Origin: Hermodice carunculata
Lineage: Eukaryota > Annelida > Polychaeta > Eunicida > Amphinomidae
DNA: 64,000 nucleotides
NCBI GenBank assembly: GCA_964020975.1
Contig: CAXHWN010002633.1
Location: 62,001 to 126,000 of the forward strand
Direction of reading: 5' to 3'
Notes under the pieces: generated by a model
Databases searched by the model: none
Seen by the model: only the letters and a program-made list of their open reading frames with translations
Told to the model about the DNA's origin: nothing
Shown here: piece by piece, positions 47,880-60,111 of the stretch
Layout: the number at the start of each line of letters is the position of its first letter
How positions within the stretch are numbered: position 1 is the stretch's first letter
Translations under genes and position numbers: made by a program

Positions 47880-48910
47880 CCAATTAAGTTATTTTACAAG
47901 GATCGAACTAGAAATTACTGGCCACTGCCTAGTCATTGGAACAATTTTGCAATTGTCTAGTGATTTTAAATATTAGAGGAAACTGGCAGACAGTCTGTTT
48001 GGAATCTGTCAGGTGGCGTATCCCCTGACAAAATAGAAAGGATCAACCAAAATTATAGTGTGTTTTATCATAGAGCAAACAACAGTCTGTTGATTTCTCT
48101 TTTGATAGCTCGCTTTTATGGTAGCCATGTACATGTGGGCCCAGGTCTGATAAAGTGCAATGTTCCCCTCTCTGTTTCTACATGGATTGCAAAACAGGCT
48201 AAGCCTAAATTATTCACTTTTCATTTCATGGCACAAGTGTTAGCATAATGTATAGGCCTCCTACCTTCTTGTACGATGGAGGAAATCACCGTGTGCACTG
48301 TCAGAATGGCAGTCCCTGAACTTTTTCCACTTGCTTTCCGGGCCGAGAATCACACCTGCTGGGTCGCAGATCAAGGTAGGCCTAAAAGACGAGCATGTTG
48401 CTGCTCAGTCTACCGTGCACTGATAGTTATCATCAGCATAAACAAATTTATTGGCGAGCTGATTCCTGCATTTGCTTGATGAAAGGAAAGTCTTGAAAGC
48501 AACCATCCATCGCCGACGCCGACGCCCATGCACTCTCACACCACCTAACCACCCAAAAATGTGAATAAACTTGGCCCAGGAAGTGCTACAATAGTACAAT
48601 GAAAATGACTTCGACAGAGGCAAAGCCTCTAGATTTGAATTCGCCATGAAAAACAGGTTATTATTATTATTATTATTGCTTGCAGAAGATGAAAAGTAAA
48701 ACATTGGTCACATGGCTAATTCCTTTAGGTACCTGGATTGAATTTTTATCGATGTAGGCTAGGCTATCAAATTACCAAGTACTTCTGGTATAGTTGAGAC
48801 AATAATAGGATGCCCAAACAAGTGCTTTCGAATTATACGTAGCGACTGTGCATTTTCTACCAAAAGTTTGGTTTAATCCATATATATGTGTTTCAAGCCG
48901 TAAGGGAATT
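47880..48910. other. No gene recognised
   Basis: Unique sequence with a short (ATT)n tract at about 48,658-48,676. Chance open frames only. Confidence 0.5.
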
Positions 48911-48911
48911 A

Positions 48912-48916
<5 letters not shown>

Positions 48917-48979
<63 letters not shown>
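48917..48979. repeat. (TC)n microsatellite
   Basis: Uninterrupted CT run of about 63 bp, a pure polypurine-polypyrimidine tract. Confidence 0.98.
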
Positions 48980-48982
<3 letters not shown>

Positions 48983-49540
48983 TATATTTCCAAACCTCAA
49001 GCCACTCTATGTCTACCAAATATGCAATGTATTAATAATTTTGGCAACTTGTGACACACCTCTCTGATTCATCTGGAGTCTCTCGTTATTTGTACCAATC
49101 AATGAATTAATGGCAAATACAGACATAGTATAGATATATCCAAATATCAAAGAGGGAGGAGGAAGAGAAGACATTCACAAACGTAAGGTGCACCTGTTCC
49201 TGAACACACCTGGACACTGACTCCAGAGTCCAAATTTCGCATAATGTTAGGCAGGCCTTTGTAGACGACTTCCCTATGCATCTTGATACTATGAGTAAAA
49301 CAATTGCCACAATCCTGGTTGGGGGGGGGGGGGATCGCCCCTTCCTGGTGGGGACCTCGTATTTTTCCGAGGAAAACTAAAACGAAAAGTTTGGCTGATG
49401 GGTGCGCCTTTGGCGATGTATCTAATCTCGTCATAACATTTTGCACACAAACAAAAGTACAACATAAGGATTTACACACCAGAGTGGAATCATACTAGTT
49501 GCAACTTACGTGAAAAAAAAAAAAAACGCTGGTACGTTTG
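48980..49540. other. No gene recognised; G-run
   Basis: Includes a 13-base G-run at 49,321-49,333 and an A-run just before the dispersed repeat at 49,541. Confidence 0.6.
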
Positions 49541-49865
49541 GACCTGTATCCACTATCGGGGCATCCTTCTCGCCCAAGCGCCAGCTTTTACACACCGGGG
49601 GGTCGTGGCGGGTCCTACCACTACTGCTGCAAAATGTATAGCCCGAGGGCGACTTCTATGTCTGATACAAAATACGTACTGGGGAGGCTCACTCTGGAAA
49701 GACCCAAAATATATATTGCACATTACATTTATTCGACAAATTAACCGTCCCTTAACCCCAATCGCACATATATTTTGGATATCACCTCTTCAAAATATCG
49801 AATCGGCTCGCCGCACTTGGCTGCCATTTCCGGACTCCGCATCCAACGGTTTGTAAAGGAGAATT
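49541..49865 (+). repeat. Dispersed repeat, copy 2 (pair with 36,345)
   Basis: Same orientation as copy 1, from GGACCTGTATCCACTATCG to CAACGGTTTGTAAAGGAG. It lacks the 60-bp segment of copy 1, so it represents either the older shorter form or a deletion. Confidence 0.85.
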
Positions 49866-49961
49866 TTTATATAAAAATTGATCTTATCTGTCCCTGAACC
49901 CACCAAAATCTTCCGGACATGCAGAACAGATATAAATTGGTAGTTATTTGACATTGATGAC

Positions 49962-50935
49962 TATGGCAAGCCAAAACTGCAAATATTCATAAATAGAGAT
50001 ATCTGTATTTCTAAATACAGATGTCTTCATTAAAATACAGATATCTGCATTTAAATACAGATATCTATATTTCTAATACAGATATAGAATTAGAAATAGA
50101 GATATCTGGATTTCTAATACAGATATCTGTATTTCCAATTCAGATATCTGTATTTCTAATTCAGATATCTGTGTTTCTAATACAGATATCTCTATTTCTA
50201 ATTCAGAAAAATGTATTTCTAATTCAGATATCTGTATTTCTAATCCAGATATCTGTATTTCTAATTCAGATATCTGTATCTCCAGTCTAATTCAGATACC
50301 TGTATTTCTAATTCAGATATCTGTATTAGAAATACAGATATCTCTATTTGTGTTGCCACGTGATGAAAGTACAGTTAAAGATGCATCCCCGGTATGCGTC
50401 CCCTGCATGTATCCTCATTATGTAATTTGGGAGCTACAAGATCAATCCCATCTCCTTTCCGTCTTTCTTTTTTTTTTCCTGGAAATTATATATCAATTTT
50501 GTGGTATTTCACCAAGATTTGTATAAAGTAGTTTGAATCAGGCTCGCACAAAATTATATAACGGGGCCGGAAACTAGTAACTGCGCGGGAAGATAAGCAT
50601 GGCCATGGACGACTCATTGGGATTCGAGCTCCCCGACCTTGAGCTTGATTAATCTGTGGCAGTTCCGCACAAGGGAGCATTCAAATTTTAACTAGCTTCA
50701 GTTGTTGAAATACAGATATCTGTATTTCCTGGTTTTATACAGATATCTGTATTTCTTATTCAGATATCTGTATTTCTAATACAGATATCTCTATTTCTAA
50801 TTCAGATATCTGTATTCCTAATACAGATATCTGTATTTCCAATTTAATTCAGATATCCGAATTAGAAATTCAGATATCTGTATTAGAAATACAGATATCT
50901 CTATTTGTGAATATTTGCAGCTTTGGCTTGCCATA
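49962..50935. mobile_element. Fold-back element built from 21-bp palindromic repeats
   Basis: 974-bp element with long inverted ends. The left end TATGGCAAGCCAAAACTGCA is matched by the right end TGCAGCTTTGGCTTGCCATA. GATGAC occurs immediately outside both ends (49,956-49,961 and 50,936-50,941), a likely 6-bp target-site duplication. Inside each end lie runs of a 21-bp unit centred on the perfect palindrome CAGATATCTG (unit CAGATATCTGTATTTCTAAT plus T): about 13 on the left (to about 50,350) and 9 on the right (from about 50,705). The central 350 bp is unique and has no transposase frame, so the element is non-autonomous. Confidence 0.85.
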
Positions 50936-50941
50936 GATGAC

Positions 50942-51715
50942 ACAAGTTTGCTTTGAAAATGAACAGTTCATTAGGGTAACCAGTTTATTGTTGTGACAAT
51001 GCAAATATTATTATTAGGTCCAGTGCAGCATTGACTTGGGAGTAGCTTTATAAAAAGCAAGTGAACAAATGCAAATACATCATTTCATAACCACACACAA
51101 AAAAAATGCTCTTAGATTTTTACCACAGCCAAGGTATAAGTTTTTCTTTGGACTTATGATGCTAAAAATACATCAAGGTCATTCAAGGTCATGTGATTTG
51201 GCCGCCATCTTGGATTTTTGATATTTTTAGTGACCAACTTTCTGGCAGAAGAAATTGAAATATCATTATGTATCATTGTGGGAAAAAGCAAAGCACAGTG
51301 CACATCAGTTAGTTCAAATTGCTCGGTAAATATTACATGTGCAAACTCTTACTTGGTAGATATATTGTCATCATCTAATTTGCACATGGCCTCCTAACTA
51401 TGCCGCATTACAGGTCTCCATGCACTCTCAGTATCTAATTGAAGCAGTTGACCTCAGTATGTCGCTGTTTTTCATGTAAAAGAACTTATTATAGGCATGA
51501 TGAGACAAGAATTTGGAGGAGTTGCATTTAGATCATTTCAAACAAAAATCCTAACAACCTATTCCTATCACATGGGACAAGCAAAAACCTTCACAGGGAC
51601 AACTGATTTTCAAATTTCACTTGTCCTGCGGACCAATCATATTGCACTTCAAATTTAATCCAGCTTTGATTTCAAATGGGACTGTTGCATATTTTCTTTA
51701 TTTAGTGCCCTGGAT
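50942..51715. other. No gene recognised
   Basis: Unique AT-rich sequence. CAAGGTCATTCAAGGTCATG near 51,173-51,195 holds two adjacent AAGGTCA words. Confidence 0.5.
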
Positions 51716-51722
51716 TTATTAC

Positions 51723-51819
<97 letters not shown>

Positions 51820-51820
51820 T
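51716..51820. repeat. (ATT)n microsatellite
   Basis: Trinucleotide run of about 100 bp, the same motif as at 42,552. Confidence 0.98.
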
Positions 51821-51939
51821 GTTTTTTCAAGAACTTATAGCATGGCAAATAATTTATGACACATGCATTTAATTTGAAAATTCAATAAGTTCTTTAAATT
51901 TGATACCGAGAAATAATTGTGCCAGTTCATCAAAAGGAC

Positions 51940-51970
51940 GTGTGTGTGTGTGGGGGGGGGGGGGGGGGGG
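51940..51970. repeat. (GT)n followed by a 19-base G-run
   Basis: GTGTGTGTGTG then an uninterrupted G-run. Confidence 0.95.
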
Positions 51971-52173
51971 CAAGTGAATATTTTAAAATCACTGTTCCTG
52001 CTGGCAAATGGACAGTCCTACAAAAGTTTGCGTCACCCTGTAATCTTTCTAACAAAAATATTTTCCGTCTGCAAATATGCCTTGGGTTTCAGCACACATT
52101 TTATTTTGTCATCATTAAAATCTTATGCTACAATCTACTTCTACCTAGGGCACAGCGTAAAGTTAGTGCTTTT

Positions 52174-52637
52174 AAGGGGTCATTAAAAAATGTCAACATT
52201 TTCCCATTAATACACAGGGTACGGGCGGAAAAGGGGAGTTAAAGCCTCTATATGCTTTTTTCTGTGCATAAAAATGTTGATCCGTTTGTTGAAGCAGGGA
52301 AACCTGTGTCATGAGAAAAGCAACTGAAAACAAAACCAAACTATTGTGAGCACATATTCTGGGACACTAAAATATAAATTTTCACTGTTATTTTGTCTTT
52401 TGTCAATCATAATATATTTCATATTTGTACTGGTACATCTAACATTCGTAAAGATCACTTTTCAGACACAGGTTTCACTGGCTGCATTTTATTAGAAAAC
52501 AGGAATAGGGGTCTGATAAATCTGGTCACTGGAACATCAAAATTTCTTATGCACTGATTGGGAAGGAGGGAGGGGGTTTCCAAGAAACAGTACTCAGTGT
52601 ACTAACTGAAAATGTTGACATTTTTGAATGATCCCTA
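52174..52637. repeat. Inverted repeat with about 48-bp arms
   Basis: Left arm AAGGGGTCATTAAAAAATGT then CAACATTTTC (from 52,174) pairs with the right arm GAAAATGTTGACATTTTTGA then ATGATCCCTA (to 52,637). The match continues more weakly inward to about 52,221 and 52,590. The loop of roughly 370 bp has no coding frame. This may be a degraded MITE; no target-site duplication was seen. Confidence 0.65.
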
Positions 52638-53743
52638 AGGGGGTGAGCAGAACGGGGGGGGGGGGGGGAAGGGGATTGGGATAAGAGTACTTGTACCTTT
52701 TTTTTTTTTGTTACCTGATGTGATAATGACACATGAAATTATGTCCCCTTCCAAACCAAGTCTTGATATTTTGTGATCTCCCCTAACCGGTGTCTCCTAC
52801 GTTTACAAATTATAACTTGCTTGTTTAAAGTTGTTAAGTTCCACAAAGTTATAGAAATTACTTGACCAATATATTATGCAGAATAGTTTGCAAAGTTTCA
52901 AATTTGAAGTCTACATCTTCTTATCTATAATTTTGTATTTCTCAAATGTGCAAGCCAAGGAGATAAATAATCGAATATTGATCCCCAAATTAACATAATG
53001 TGTAATGTGTTATTTGACGCAGGGCATGCATAAAGGGAAGGTAGGTTGCTACTGACTGCAAATAGGCCTACAAAAGATAAATTAAGTAAAGCCTTCAGCA
53101 TACTTTTTCCACCTTTTCATTTAAAGTTAGGCTGTATTGACCTGAATTGCTACACACAGTCTTCATTTCCAAAATGGAATTTGTGATTTAGGATTTAGAG
53201 TACGTTCTTGTAGTTTTTTTGTGTGTATTTTTATTTTTACCCCTTCAAGATGTCAAGATTTATAATGTTTATACACAGAAGCAAGTGCAATGGTGAACAA
53301 ATAATAGCTGTAAAGCATGCAGGTCCGGTGAATTTTATGTTTAATGTATTATAAGATGGATCTTGGTAGATTTAAAGCCTTTATATATCCATGGAGCAAG
53401 AAAGTTCCATGATATTTCAAAACAGGCATACAATCCCCAACCCCCACACAAAAATACCTGACAGAATTGGGATTTGTCCCCCCCCCCCCGCCCATAGATG
53501 CCATCATCTGTACAAATGCAACTCAAGAGTATGAAGCCATTATCCTGTTTAGTATTAAAAAAATTAAGAGCGCTCGCTGTGAAACAAAGAAAAGTAACAG
53601 AAAATTCGTGATTGGTCGCTGTCAAAGAAAAAAAAACAGAGGAAGTTAACAATTTGTCTGCTGAAAATGCTGCGTTGCACTCTCGGCAATCTCCACTGTA
53701 CGTAGGCCTATTCCCTGTCATTTGATATTTGGTTTATGCCGAA
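52638..53743. other. No gene recognised
   Basis: G-run at 52,654-52,668, T-run near 52,699, C-run near 53,480. Otherwise unique AT-rich sequence. Confidence 0.55.
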
Positions 53744-53769
53744 CATATATATATATATATATATATAGG

Positions 53770-53804
<35 letters not shown>
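53744..53804. repeat. (TA)n microsatellite with GGCC centre
   Basis: Two TA runs joined by AGGCCT, so the whole tract is a palindrome that could extrude as a hairpin. Confidence 0.95.
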
Positions 53805-53806
<2 letters not shown>

Positions 53807-55752
53807 TTGTGTGTGTAGGTTATATGTATGTGTATATATGCACTATGTTTAGTTTAATGGTTAAATTTAAGCAAGCGGGGTCCCAATTATCTGTCTTCCA
53901 TAATGAATTCCCTTTGGTCCAGACTCTCCTGCAAAAATATTGATTCATTCAAACTCTGGGCGGCCAAGGGTTGAAGACTGGTCAGAAGCCCATAAACTAT
54001 TTGACATAAACTGCTGCATTAGTCTGCAGAATTATACAGGTCAATCCTAGAATAACTTTTCAGACCGGGAGGGTCTGCTGTATCTGACTATCTGTTTCTT
54101 GACTCTTACGAAACTTGGATGTTAAGGTAGCCACGCTCAAAAGCATTTAAGCGTGTGATATACCATCAGTGAATCAAATGTGAAGCACTTAACATAATCT
54201 GCTGCCGGAACATCTCCGTTGACGTGATGCGTTTGTATGTGTGTTGGGGTGGGGAACACGGCCATCATGAAGATATCAGGGTACTGGAGGCTCTGCACAC
54301 ATACCGTGACTCGAGATCTCAGGTGTCGACAAATGTGCACAAAATCACCAATCTCTTCACGAACATCATGCACTTCCAATACACGACGTCCAAAAGTTTC
54401 AAATTACACAGGAAACCTTCTTGTAAACTACAGCACATCTGGTTTTCAAAAAGTACATTTATTTTTAGATGAAAAGTTTTATTGATATGGGGGTAAACTG
54501 AGTACAGTAAAAAGCCATCAGTTATCAAATTCACCAGACTGAAAATCTTCGCAACCTGGTTATAGTTCTCACTCCGAAATAATTATTTTATTCACTTACT
54601 TTGCAATTTTTTTTACAGCAAACATGACTGAATTCCCAGTTGACCAACAGCGATGCATGTAGTTTTACGTCACTCCTTGTCTCCGACAAGTTTTTAAACT
54701 ATGTTTGAGCTTGGCGAAAGTCAAGGCTGCAAACTCGTTTGCTGGTAAACAAAAACAAACAAAAAAACAAAAACAAAAACAAAAACAAAAACAAAAACAA
54801 AAAAAAAAAAAAAAAGAGGAAGTTTTTAAAATAGTGCCGTTCTTATGCAGGCATGTCAGATTGCTGCACAATGTGATTGGGCTCGATTTTCATGGGCGGG
54901 TGCTCCATCAAAGAATAAAAACTGTTCTTATTTTCAATGGTAAAAGTTATATTGAGTATGAATGTTATAGCTTAAAATGATAACTAGACTCCACAAAAGC
55001 CATTTTTTAAAATAAACACCATGCTTTAATACTGTCTCACATCTTGACCAGTGACTGCCAAAAAATAGAATGCCGTTGATCGCTTAAATGAAAAAAGTAT
55101 ATATAACGATTTGGATCGTATACTTTCCACCTACGTATTTTGAAAGCATTGTACGTTAATTAATTGCTATGTTATTCTTATCATACCTGAAAAAACACAC
55201 CTGTATAAAAGATTTTTTCCCTTTTTCACTTATGTACCTATAAGTTATATCAGATTTTGTATTGGTGACCTGATGAGATCACTCCTCTGGGAATCATCTT
55301 CACTATATTGTAACATATTTTCTTCATTAGATTTTGAAAAGAAAATTCAATTTAACTGAGATCAATTGAATAAATATAGAGCCTTCTGATGGTGCAAGAA
55401 AAGTGCTCTGCCGGACACACTAAGGGACTGCGACCTCTTGCCTGACGGGCATATATCCTTCTTTCCAGATAAATGGGTATATGGATACACACATGATCAC
55501 ATTCTTTGGGCAATACATCAGACACTTGTTTACACGCAGAAACAACCTCCTGCTCCTCAGGCTGTCCATCACAGATACGATACGACATAATGCCTCGCAT
55601 AATCATCCTAAATTTCGTTCCTGCTTCAAAAGGAAAAAAATGTAGGTGATTACGTTTTGAACTTGTCAGTGTAAGACTTCAAATGAACTTAAAATGCCTT
55701 AATTTATCACTTCATTTGTATTTTTTAGAAATGGTGTTTTTCTTTTTGACAG
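53805..55752. other. Sequence upstream of the EF-hand start exon
   Basis: No upstream exon could be assigned. It contains the A-rich (AAAAAC)n tract at 54,747-54,815 and scattered short open frames. The acceptor at 55,751-55,752 implies that a 5' untranslated exon lies here or further upstream. Confidence 0.5.
54747..54815. repeat. (AAAAAC)n tract
   Basis: Hexanucleotide repeats ending in an A-run. Confidence 0.95.
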
Positions 55753-55762
55753 ATATACCAAC

Positions 55763-55794
55763 ATGGCCAGACGGGGACCTGCGAGAGCCATTCC
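55763..55794 (+). CDS. EF-hand protein, exon with start codon
   Basis: The exon runs from 55,753, after the pyrimidine-rich acceptor TTTCTTTTTGACAG, to 55,794, before the consensus donor GTGAGT. The ATG at 55,763 has a good start context (A at -3, G at +4) and encodes MARRGPARAI followed by CC, the first two bases of a split codon. Joining to the exon at 60,112, which begins with A, completes CCA for Pro and continues in frame into the EF-hand sequence. Ten 5' untranslated bases precede the ATG in this exon, so at least one untranslated exon must lie upstream. The basic, Pro/Ala-rich start without a signal peptide suggests a cytosolic protein. The exon is short and would be doubtful alone; its exact phase match and both consensus splice sites make it credible. 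Confidence 0.7.
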
Positions 55795-56200
55795 GTGAGT
55801 GATAAACTATTTAATGAATACTGGTATCTGGCTGAAACGGCGTTGTTTGTCATGTCCCAGGACAGAATGGCCCGCAATACATATTTTCTCATAATCCGTG
55901 ACGTTAAGTCTGTATACATTTACATGGATTAAGACATTATGTCCAACAGCGCAATCGGTATGCATTTTTAGTAAAAAGATGGAAAGTGCAATCGATTACT
56001 GTCCAAATGTTCTGTGTAAACGTGAAGTTGCAACACTTGCAAGTCGATTAGTCCTTTTGTCGCCTTTGCCTATCCGACCCAGTGTTAAATTCTTTTGAAG
56101 CTCGCAAACCAAAGAGCCAAGCACATACCAAAGCCCCTGATGGCTGCTATGGAGGCAAGCTGAACCGAGGTGCGTGCACCAAACAAGCACGAGTATGTAC

Positions 56201-56897
56201 GTTGTATATTGTCCAATACTGCACAAAACAAGGGTTTCATGATACAAAACCCAGGATTATGTTATGAAGCTCTGGATTTTGTACATGAAACCATGGGTTT
56301 CCTTAGAAAACCCATAGTTTTGTTTGCAGAGCGCAGGGTTTTGTTCACAGAAACCTGAGTATTGTTGGAAAAACCAGGGTTTTGTCCACGAAACCATGGG
56401 TTTTGTACATGAGACAACTTCAAGTCAATTGCCAGAATCTGCACAGGGAATGAAAGGCCATCCTTGATCGGTTGCTTTATGTCGTATTTGCAACTTAAGG
56501 GAATGTACCGTGAAATTTGCGAAACCCTGGGTTTTGTCACGTCACAAATCCCAGAGTTTTGTACAAATAAACACAGAGTATTTTGAATAATTGAGCATTT
56601 CAAGCACAAAACCCTGAAATATCACCAGAAAACCAAGGTTTTGTAGCAAAACCCTGGCATTTGTCAATAAATGAAGTAACAAAAAGCATGATCGCCTTTT
56701 TCGATGAAATAATTGACCAAACTCTGAGTTTTGTTAATAAATGAACAGTGCAAGCATAAAACCCTGAGTGTTTCTTAAAATTGCTTGGGTTCCATCACGA
56801 TTCTCTGGGTTTTGTGAAAATACTAAATAACAAAGTAAACCCAGATTTTGGGCCAAAACCCTGGGTTTTTGTAGTGTGAATTATTGGACAATACAAC
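56201..56897. mobile_element. Fold-back element built from CCCTGGGTTTTG palindromes
   Basis: 697-bp element inside the first intron of the EF-hand gene. The ends are inverted: left GTTGTATATTGTCCAATACT pairs with right TATTGGACAATACAAC. Between them lie many variants of AAACCCTGGGTTTTG in both orientations, spaced irregularly. A short unique centre lies near 56,410-56,510. There is no transposase frame. It shares its architecture, but not its sequence, with the element at 49,962. No clear target-site duplication is visible. Confidence 0.75.
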
Positions 56898-56979
56898 TTT
56901 TAGACAAGCAGCCCCTAGCTTCCCCTGGTTACGTGGTGTTGAAAGCCGAAGCAATGAGGTTAGCTTCCTTGACCCTTTT

Positions 56980-58740
56980 TAGGTATATAGAAGGGTCAGT
57001 CGTCCGTCCATTCGTCCATACTTCCACATGTCTCATTTTAGACTTTTCAGAACCGCTCTCCAGAACTCTTTCGACCCAGTTAGGATATACCAGCTTTGTT
57101 CAAATGGTCGCATGGTGGTTTTTGGATTTCTAATGAATTTAGTTCAATTGCTTGCCAAGAGTCATTAAAAACCGTCTCCGAAATTGCATAGGGCACTTCC
57201 GGGGACCCTAGATTTTAATTTGTTCAACAGGGGGCGCTGCAAAATTTTCTTATTTTATTGTACGAATTTTGTATAATTAGGCTATTTTCGACGTCTGCTC
57301 CAAACGTGTCACTCAGATTGTTCTAAAACTTGGTAGAAATGTAGCTTATGAAAAGTAAAAAAAAAACCAAGAAGTGGTGTTATTCCGGATCCCTGATTTT
57401 TAACGAATTTTTCCATTCGGGTACTTGTCAATGCGTGCATACATTCCAAAACCGTTGGGCAGATCCATTTAAAACATGGTGGAACGTACCTTGGGTGAGT
57501 CTCTGCCATCTTTGTACAAATGGCCAGACTCCTGTAAATCTTACATTTTTTTACATTTTTGTTTGTTTGTTTATGTTAACTTTTTTGGTAAAATCTTAAA
57601 AGCACGAGGAGTGTGACAGTCCTGTCCTCAGCTGACCTGACATGCACAGGCTGAAGTGTCCCTGTAAACTTCAGAATGGCATCACGGCCACCTTTGTTTG
57701 AGTCCATCGTCACTGTTGCAAACATGAACATGTCCTCCTATCGATTTTTTTCCGAATTTTAATAACTCATTATAAATCAGAAAATGATAGCTCCGCCAAG
57801 TGGTGAACAAACGTGGTGGCGATCCAGTCCACGTACATTCCATATACGTCTGAACAGGATCCTACTTGTGGTTTTGAAGAAAAAGTAAAAAAAAAAAAAA
57901 AAAAAAAGTGGAACCACACACAAAGTCTTTAAAAGGCAAAAGATAATCGCAGCACCACCTGTTGAACAAATTATATAGAGGTCCCCAGAAGTATCCCTAT
58001 GCAATTTCAAAGCAATTGGCTTAGTCAGTTTTGGAGAAGATTTTTAAAGATTTTGCTCCAAAATGAAAGACAAATTCATCCAAGTTCTAAAAATCATCGG
58101 AGCATGACCATTTAAATCAAATTGGTAGAGACCCACCCAAGGCACATCCCCGCCAAGTTTGATGTGAATCTGGATGACAGTTTTGGAGAAGTCAAAAATG
58201 TGACTTACCCATAGCAACTCAGATTGACTTGCATTGTAATCAATAGGAATGTTTGCTTTAACCAGTGCCCAAATTGAAATATTCGTTAAAAATCTGAGAT
58301 GCGGAATATTATCACCTAGTGAAGACGTTGTTTGACCCTTCCACAAGCTACATTTCCACCAAGTTTATGAAAAAACAATGTGACAGTTTTGGAGAAGATG
58401 TCGAAAAACGCAAACAAGATAGCTTCTTGAAACTAAAAACATTTCACCTGGTGGACCAATACAATGTCTAGGGGTCCCCAGAAATTCCCCTCTGCAATTT
58501 CAAAATAATTGGCCTGGCAGTGTTGCATATTTGAAACAGTTTGCTAAAAAGGAAAAAAAAAACCCACCCCTCCCCCCAAAAACCATATGAACTCAAAAAG
58601 TCATTGGACCATGAGTATTGTACAAATTTAGTATAGACTCACCAAATTTTAAGTGAATGTAGTCAATGGTTTTGGAGAAAAAATCGGAAATGTTAATTGT
58701 GGACGACGGACGACGTTCCGTACTATAAGCTACTGACTCT
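56980..58740. repeat. GTCCGTC-type dispersed repeats, inverted pair
   Basis: Starts with GGGTCAGTCGTCCGTCC and ends with GGACGACGGACGACG, the same motif inverted. The interior has recurring phrases: GGTCCCCAGAA at about 57,979 and 58,475, CAATTTCAAA at 58,001 and 58,494, and CAGTTTTGGAGAAG at 58,028, 58,181 and 58,384. Two A-runs lie at 57,889-57,907 and 58,554-58,562. It resembles non-coding dispersed repeats in other marine invertebrates. No protein recognised. Confidence 0.6.
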
Positions 58741-59089
58741 TTACTCCGAAGCTACCAAGCCAATTACTTTGAAATGGCATAGGCACAGTTCTGGTGACCT
58801 GGGACCTTAATCAGTGCACCAGGTTGCGTTGCAATTCTTTTTCTATTGTTCACAGTTTTTGTGCGCTTTTCCTTTGCTTTGTGACTTTGTGACTTCTTCA
58901 CTCGGGCTGTAGCTTGGATTCTTTTCAAACTAATTCGGAATATACGTGGACATAATGTGCACCAGATTTTTTCACTACATGGTGCTATTGTCATTTTTTT
59001 TTCATTTTCAACGAATTATCAAAAGTAAAAATAATAGGCAAAGGAATATATATATATGTACATTGTAAGCATTGTTACGGTGGGGGTAG
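58741..59089. other. No gene recognised
   Basis: Intronic with respect to the EF-hand gene. A minus-strand chance frame (58,764-58,994) is unrecognised. Confidence 0.5.
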
Positions 59090-59600
59090 CAGAAAATCTG
59101 GCATATTGGCTTGTATCTCCAAAAGGGCTGATCACATGCCCACGGCTACTATCAAAGACCAACAGGAATTTACCTATGCAGTGTCATTGGGTGTTTTAAC
59201 TGAGCGACATTGAAAGGTCAAACTGACATATTGGCTGATATCTTGATAATGGTAGATCGCAGGCCCAAGGTTAGTATTTAATACTAATAGAAAAATACAT
59301 ATACGGTATATTTTGATATTGATTTTTTTACTCATTTACTCTGAATTTAACTTCTATTTTGACCTTGAGTGACTGTGAAAGGTCAAACTGACATTATGCA
59401 GTGTATCTCGCTAAACTATTAAACACTACTGGGAAAGTAAGGTCCTTCTACGGTGTTGTTAATTTTGACCTTAAGTGACCTTAAAAAGGGAAACCCACAT
59501 ATTTGCTTATATCTTGGTAATAGTGGCATTGCCACTTTTGACTCATGAATTGTATCAGTAAAGACTAATATTGCAAATAGTGATGATGGTTTCAGACAAT
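59090..59600 (+). repeat. Diverged repeats rich in TGACCT / AGGTCA
   Basis: Degenerate direct copies, roughly 130-160 bp apart, of a phrase like GAAAGGTCAAACTGACATAT then TGGCTGATATCTTGATAATGG (about 59,210, 59,380 and 59,490, with a weaker match at 59,100). TTTTGACCTTGAGTGAC and TTTTGACCTTAAGTGACC precede two of them. Confidence 0.65.
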
Positions 59601-60111
59601 GTCGACCTTGATATTATTCCGCAGGTCACATGTCTACTTCAGTTTTTGCAACCAAGGTCTGCTAAGCACAGGACTGTTACAATCCTCTTGTTTACTTTTG
59701 GTGTAATTTATTCATTAAATTGTCAAGTTATAAATTTTAGCTTTCAGAAATTATATCTTTATATCACTTTTTCACGAATATTGTTTACCGTGTGAAATAA
59801 TTTTGTGAACTGTCTCGTGACGTTTTGTATACCCTTTACGGCAGAAAATTACAACTGACAAGCAGATCAAGGTCAGCGACCCTACTAGCATTAAGCCTCT
59901 CAAAAAAAGTAAAGGGTTTAAATGTATACAGAATTTAGCAAAGTATTACCAACTAAGCTCTTTTTGTTACAAATTATCCATATACATTTAATACATTTGA
60001 GCCAAAAAAATCGGTGTGTTCTCAACAAATTTTAACCTCAATTTTGCATGATTAATCACAAGCATTGTGGTTCGATGCAAACATTGATTTGTCTTGACAT
60101 TTTATTTACAG

